Assembly (NCBI GenBank): GCA_963591565.1
Contig: CAVAUD010000042.1
Location: forward strand, 1 to 15,985
Source of the DNA: Paratractidigestivibacter sp963591565
GTDB lineage: Bacteria > Actinomycetota > Coriobacteriia > Coriobacteriales > Atopobiaceae
Length of the DNA stretch: 15,985 nucleotides
Direction of reading: 5' to 3'
Position 1 is the stretch's first letter. Each line of letters opens with the position of its first letter. A program made the position numbers and the translations under genes. The notes beneath the pieces were generated by a model. The model saw only the letters and a program-made list of their open reading frames with translations. It made no database searches and was not told the origin of the DNA. This document shows, one piece after another, positions 12,936 to 15,985 of the stretch.

Positions 12936-13862
12936 ATGCTCGACGTCATTTTGAAGGTATCGTCGTTCGTCGTCACGATTCTCATCGGCGTGGCCGCCGG
13001 CCACAGCGGCAAGTTTGGCGACGGGGCAGACAGGCTCATCTCCAAGATCGTCTTCAACCTCACGCTTCCCTGCGCGATCATCCGCGCCTTCGAGGGATCT
13101 GAGCTCGACCGGTCGCTGTTGGGCCTCATCGTCGTGGGGTTTCTCGCCAATGCCGTTCCCTTCTTCTTGTCGCTGGTCGTCTACCGCAAGAAACCCCGCG
13201 AGGAGCGCATCATCCAGCAGGCCAATGTGGCGGGCTACAACATCGGCTGCTTTGCCCTGGCCTTTGTCCAGGCGTTCTTTCCCGCCTCGGCCGCCGTCGC
13301 CACCTGCTTGTTCGACGCCGGCAACTCGCTGATGTGCACGGGCGGCGCGTGGGCCTTGATCCGAGCCTTTGTCCTGGGCACCGACTATCAATGTTTTAAG
13401 GACCGCGCGAAGGTGTTCTGCCGCTCGCTTTTGTCGTCCGTCTCGTTTGACTGCTACATCGTCTTGATCTTGCTGGGGCTGTTTGGGCTGCGCATCCCCT
13501 CTTCTGTGCTGGTGCTTATCGACCCCATCGCCAACGCGAACTCGTTTCTCGCCATGTTCATGGTGGGACTGATGATCAGCTTCAGCGTCGACAAGGCAAA
13601 GGTGCGGCAACTGGCGAGACTCTTAGGTTGGCGCGCGTGCTTCGCTGCGATGCTGTCGCTTCTTGCGCTGTTCGCCCTGCCTTTTGATACGCCCATCCGA
13701 CAAGTTATTGCCGTTCTCGCCTGGGCCCCCGCCCCATCGATGGGACCCGTCTATACTCTATGGGCAGGCGCCGACAAGGGGCTTGCCGGGATGGCCAACG
13801 CGATCTCGATTCTTGCCGGCGTCGTCATCATGACCGCGCTTGTACTTGCCATGGGGGTTTAA
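12936..13862 (+). CDS. AEC-family permease (auxin efflux carrier family)
   Basis: This 308-residue inner-membrane transporter has about ten hydrophobic segments arranged as two sets of five, the normal form of the AEC family. The N-terminal segment (VVTILIGVAAGHSGKF), the stretch ISKIVFNLTLPCAIIRAF (35-52) with its conserved N-P pair, and GYNIGCFALAFVQAF in helix 4 are typical. Related bacterial members move malate, malonate or other small organic acids, so an organic anion is the most likely substrate. The start ATG follows GGAG about ten bases upstream. Its stop is five bases before the start of the PfkB-like gene, so they form one operon. Pairing a carboxylate permease with a ketodeoxy-sugar-kinase-like protein would suit uptake of a sugar acid or derivative, an inference weakened by the damaged active site of that protein. 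Confidence 0.9.
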   Translation: MLDVILKVSSFVVTILIGVAAGHSGKFGDGADRLISKIVFNLTLPCAIIRAFEGSELDRSLLGLIVVGFLANAVPFFLSLVVYRKKPREERIIQQANVAGYNIGCFALAFVQAFFPASAAVATCLFDAGNSLMCTGGAWALIRAFVLGTDYQCFKDRAKVFCRSLLSSVSFDCYIVLILLGLFGLRIPSSVLVLIDPIANANSFLAMFMVGLMISFSVDKAKVRQLARLLGWRACFAAMLSLLALFALPFDTPIRQVIAVLAWAPAPSMGPVYTLWAGADKGLAGMANAISILAGVVIMTALVLAMGV

Positions 13863-13867
13863 CTCAC

Positions 13868-14869
13868 ATGAACATCCTTTGCTTTGGGGAGCCGCTTATC
13901 AGGCTCGCGACCGTCGCGCATGAGCGTCTTGACGACGCGCACACGCTCGAGATCTCCTACAGCGGAGCCGAGCCGGTTGTCGCAATCACCCTTTCGCAGT
14001 TTGGCGAGCAGGTGTCGTTCGCGGGCAAGCTCTCGAAGAACCGGCTGGGGTCCAACGCGCTCATGGCCCTTTCGCGTTACGGGGTCGACACCTCCCGCGT
14101 GATTCGCACCGATGACCGCATGGGGCTTTATTACAGCGAGCGCGGCCGGTCGATCCGCCCGACCGTCGTCACGTACGACCGCTCCGGCACCGCGATGGCA
14201 AACGCCAAGCGCGAGGACTTTGACTGGGACCGCATGCTCAACGGTGTCGAGGTGTTCTTCTTCTCGGGCGTCGTACCTGCGATTTCCGATGAGATGTACG
14301 ACGCGATCTGCGACGGCCTTATGGCCTGCAAGGGGCGCGGGATCAAGGTCGTCATGGACCTCAACTACCGCGAGACCATGTGGGACCGCAGCCTCGCGAC
14401 CAAGCGAGTGCATAAACTCTTGAACTACGTCGACCTGTTGGTGGCGTCCGAGGACGACATCATCAAGATCGAGGGGGTCTCGCTGGACGAGCGCGAGGTC
14501 TTCGACCACTGCCTGAGCTGGGCCCGTGGCATCGTGATGGATTTCCCGGTGTCGAGCTGCTGCTTCGTGGTGCGCCAGATCGACCGCTACGACGTCGCGC
14601 GTATTCGCGGGGGCATGATCACCCGCGAGGATTCGTTCCTGTCGTTGCCGCAGCAGGTCTCGCTGTCCGACATGTCGAGCTGCGGCAGCGTCTTCTCCGC
14701 CGCGCTGGTCCACGGGCTGTGCGCCAAGTGGGAGCCGCAGTTTTGTCTCGACTTCGCCACGATGACCTCGGCGTATAAGGCGACCGTTTCGGGCGATTTG
14801 TGCTTTGCGACCGAGACCGACATCGCGAGCCTGCTCGCCTCGGGCGTGAAGCCCAGCATCAGGCAGTAA
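13868..14869 (+). CDS. PfkB-family, 2-keto-3-deoxygluconate kinase-like protein with degenerate active site
   Basis: This 333-residue protein has the ribokinase fold and clear similarity to KDG kinases: the opening ILCFGEPLIRL, MGLYYSERG (85-93), RPTVVTYDRSGTAMA (97-111), DLNYRETMW (164-172), and SEDD (194-197). The parts that perform phosphoryl transfer are altered. The GAGD motif that supplies the catalytic base and anion hole reads SCGS at 271-274, so the aspartate is Ser274. The usual GG.xxNVA sugar-binding segment reads SGAEPVVAI (32-40). The glycine-rich ATP-site strand (..KxGxxG) is not recognisable in VVRQIDRYDVARI. The reading frame is intact and full length, so this is not an ordinary pseudogene. 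It could be a sensor or regulatory pseudokinase, or use an unusual mechanism. The start ATG is five bases after the permease stop; an upstream in-frame extension into that gene (from 13760) is a shadow. Confidence 0.85.
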   Translation: MNILCFGEPLIRLATVAHERLDDAHTLEISYSGAEPVVAITLSQFGEQVSFAGKLSKNRLGSNALMALSRYGVDTSRVIRTDDRMGLYYSERGRSIRPTVVTYDRSGTAMANAKREDFDWDRMLNGVEVFFFSGVVPAISDEMYDAICDGLMACKGRGIKVVMDLNYRETMWDRSLATKRVHKLLNYVDLLVASEDDIIKIEGVSLDEREVFDHCLSWARGIVMDFPVSSCCFVVRQIDRYDVARIRGGMITREDSFLSLPQQVSLSDMSSCGSVFSAALVHGLCAKWEPQFCLDFATMTSAYKATVSGDLCFATETDIASLLASGVKPSIRQ

Positions 14870-14885
14870 GGAAAGGCAGGGCATT

Positions 14886-15209
14886 ATGGAGATCCAGGCG
14901 ATGAACGAGCAGGTTGAGCTGGAGTGCAGCTGCAACTACATGGCCAACGGGCTTTTGCCCAAGCCGGGTCTTCTCGCCTGCGGGGAGGCGGGCATCGAGT
15001 TCGTGCCCCGGGATTCTTCTCGCCATGTGCGCCTGAAGTGGGACGACGTTGAGCTGGTTCGCGTCGACATCTTTCGCGGCGAGGTGCGCACGGTCGACGT
15101 GCATGACGCGGACGGGCAGGTCACGACCCTTGTTCCCGAGGACGGCGTCGCGCTGATCCGCCTGTGCCGCGACCACCTCGGCCGCGAGAAGCTCGAGGCC
15201 GTGAACTAA
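14886..15209 (+). CDS. Small protein resembling DUF956 (ManO-like)
   Basis: This 107-residue soluble protein has no signal peptide or membrane segment. The order of its elements (N-terminal NEQVELECSCNYMANG, then GLLACGEAGIEFVPRD, then LKWDDVELVRVDIFRGE, then a strand-rich tail ending LCRDHLGREK) resembles the DUF956 family, short PH-like proteins usually encoded beside mannose-family PTS operons and proposed to regulate them. The match is by pattern only. No mannose PTS is in the window; the nearest partners are the AEC permease and the PfkB-like protein 16 bases upstream, with which it is probably cotranscribed. The start ATG follows AAGGAAAGGCAGGG. It carries one exact copy of the repeated 12-mer (14967-14978) and a near copy about 45 bases later (15013-15024). 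It could instead be an unrelated small beta protein. Confidence 0.65.
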   Translation: MEIQAMNEQVELECSCNYMANGLLPKPGLLACGEAGIEFVPRDSSRHVRLKWDDVELVRVDIFRGEVRTVDVHDADGQVTTLVPEDGVALIRLCRDHLGREKLEAVN

Positions 15210-15255
15210 GCAGCGGCCGGCGCCGCGGCCTGGCCCGGTGCTCCCCGTGACCGGT

Positions 15256-15283
15256 GGCCTCCGTGGCCCCAATTTTCTTTTTT
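15256..15283 (+). terminator. Weak Rho-independent terminator candidate
   Basis: A short GGCC-TCCGT-GGCC hairpin (15256-15268) is followed by CCAATTTTCTTTTTT (15269-15283). The stem is only four pairs but GC-only, and the T run is long, so it may end the permease-kinase-DUF956 transcript. Its T run is also the outer edge of the inverted-repeat element. Confidence 0.4.
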
Positions 15284-15416
15284 GCGAAAGACGGGTGCAC
15301 TATCGGCTGTAGACGGGTATACAAGTCGATACGCGATTTTTTACCTTCGGTTTTGTTGGGCAAATCGCTTGGCCACCGTCCTGTGACTTCCCGCGCACCC
15401 GTCTTTCGCATTTTTT
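15278..15416. repeat. 139-base element with terminal inverted repeats (copy 2, complete)
   Basis: The left end (15278-15300) reads six T, then GCGAAAGACGGGTGCAC. The right end (15393-15416) reads GCGCACCCGTCTTTCGCA and then six T. TGCGAAAGACGGGTGC (15283-15298) is exactly complementary to 15395-15410. Inside the right half is block A (15349-15367), 25 bases before the right end, as at 3-70. The left half contains a second AGACGGGT (15311-15318), 23 bases after the first (15288-15295), and an AT-rich stretch. It carries no open frame of its own. The form resembles a small non-autonomous inverted-repeat element or a bidirectional regulatory region. Which of these is correct cannot be decided from one window. 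Confidence 0.65.
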
Positions 15417-15459
15417 ATTGAGCTGCCGTGCCGAGCGACCGATTTTGGATGGGAGCGCC

Positions 15460-15985
15460 ATGGGCTTAACCCTTTGCGGCACGACGGCTTTCAATTACTA
15501 CCGTGTTCCACCCCAGGTTTTGGGGCTTTACCCGCCCCTGCCCGAGCCGTATAACGACCCGAACCGCCTCAAGCTGGCACGCAGCCCCATGGCCGACCTT
15601 CTTGGCACACCCCTTCACCGGCTTGTCGACAACAAGAACCAGCACACAAGCGGAAGCGTCTTCTTTACGCATGCCCTAAAGAACAGCCTTCCTTATGGCT
15701 CGGTTTACGAAACCGAGCACGGCTTCGAGGTCACCTCTCCCCTAGCCACCCTGCTCACGATGGCGGGCGAGGTCGATAGGGTCAACCTGCTTATGGCGCT
15801 CTATGAGATGGCCGGGACCTTCACCGTATTTCAGCCCAGCGAGGCGGTCGAGCAGGCGATCGAAGCGACGAAAGGCTTCGGATCCCCTTACCAGCAAAAT
15901 GCTTGGCGACGCACTGAGGACACGAACGGACAGAAGACCAGCCTTTGGACCCGGCCCCCGCTCCTGGACATCGCCGAGCTAGGGC
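15460..15985 (+). CDS. Hypothetical protein, AbiEi-like N-terminal region (3' end beyond window)
   Basis: This reading frame is open from the ATG at 15460 to the window end: 175 residues without a stop, so the gene is incomplete here. The N-terminus has TLCGTTAFNYYRVPP and then LARSPMADLLGTPLHRLVD, followed by SVYETEHGFEVTSPLATLLTMA (residues 93-114) and a helix-rich part with VNLLMALYEMAGTFTVF. This order (a short N-terminal helix-strand core, then 'xVTSPLxTLLxMA') resembles AbiEi-type antitoxin or transcription-regulator proteins. I associate such proteins with multi-copy families in Coriobacteriia, some of which end in an endonuclease-like domain. The C-terminal half lies outside, so nuclease activity cannot be judged. 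The start is supported by GGGAG four bases upstream; a TTG at 15445 is possible. The inverted-repeat element ends 43 bases before the start and may contain its promoter. G/C preference at third positions is weaker than in the metabolic genes, as expected for an accessory gene. Confidence 0.6.
   Translation, partial: MGLTLCGTTAFNYYRVPPQVLGLYPPLPEPYNDPNRLKLARSPMADLLGTPLHRLVDNKNQHTSGSVFFTHALKNSLPYGSVYETEHGFEVTSPLATLLTMAGEVDRVNLLMALYEMAGTFTVFQPSEAVEQAIEATKGFGSPYQQNAWRRTEDTNGQKTSLWTRPPLLDIAELG

Noticed and set aside
13868..14869. Calling the PfkB-like gene a disrupted pseudogene
   Set aside because: The frame is full length with normal codon use and tight operon spacing; only active-site residues are changed.
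15278..15416. The inverted-repeat pair read as a simple transcription terminator
   Set aside because: The arms are separated by about 96 bases, and the same right half occurs at 3-70 with a fixed internal spacing, which a terminator would not need.
15121..15672. Minus-strand open frames across the right-hand intergenic region and the start of the AbiEi-like gene
   Set aside because: They cross the inverted-repeat element and run antisense to a frame with recognisable protein character.
1..15985. CRISPR array, tRNA, rRNA, insertion sequence or prophage genes
   Set aside because: No regularly spaced repeats, cloverleaf sequences, rRNA-like stretches, transposase or integrase motifs were seen on either strand.

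Overview
The window looks like chromosome from a high-GC anaerobic actinobacterium, most likely class Coriobacteriia (Olsenella/Collinsella/Atopobium type). This is judged from strong G/C preference at third codon positions, a fermentative gene set (CoA-transferase, thiolase, 3-hydroxybutyryl-CoA dehydrogenase, iron alcohol dehydrogenase, PTS), and a 3'-terminal gene resembling a family I associate with Coriobacteriia. No rRNA, tRNA, CRISPR array, transposase or integrase was seen.

Region 1 (93-11932, all minus strand) holds ten metabolic genes. In transcription order they are: fructose-family PTS IIB and IIC; a class II ketose-bisphosphate aldolase; a glycerate kinase; an AMP-forming acyl-CoA ligase; an acetate/3-ketoacid-type CoA-transferase; 3-hydroxybutyryl-CoA dehydrogenase; a thiolase; an iron-dependent alcohol/butanol dehydrogenase; and an OxlT-like MFS transporter. 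IIB-IIC overlap by 1 base. Aldolase, glycerate kinase, ligase and CoA-transferase are packed with spacings of 3, -4 and 21 bases. The remaining genes are separated by 84-115 bases, partly filled by strong hairpins. The first part delivers a phosphorylated sugar to C3 intermediates. The second interconverts acetyl-CoA, acetoacetyl-CoA and 3-hydroxybutyryl-CoA and moves CoA on and off short acids. No crotonase or acyl-CoA dehydrogenase is present, so butyrate cannot be completed from this window alone.

Region 2 (11933-12273) is a 341-base AT-rich divergent intergenic region between the PTS operon and plus-strand genes.

Region 3 (12274-15209, plus strand) holds a two-helix membrane protein of STM3941 type, an AEC-family permease, a PfkB/KDG-kinase-like protein whose catalytic GAGD motif is replaced by SCGS (a probable pseudokinase), and a small protein resembling DUF956. 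The last three look like one operon.

Region 4 (15210-15985) contains a 139-base element bounded by inverted repeats. Its right half recurs at the extreme left of the window (3-70) with an identical 25-base spacer length, so the metabolic region lies between direct copies. The element precedes the 5' part of a Coriobacteriia-type hypothetical gene that runs off the window. Independently, the 12-mer GGCGAGAAGACC (or its complement) occurs exactly six times across the window, far more than expected, usually as Gly-Leu-Leu-Ala codons.
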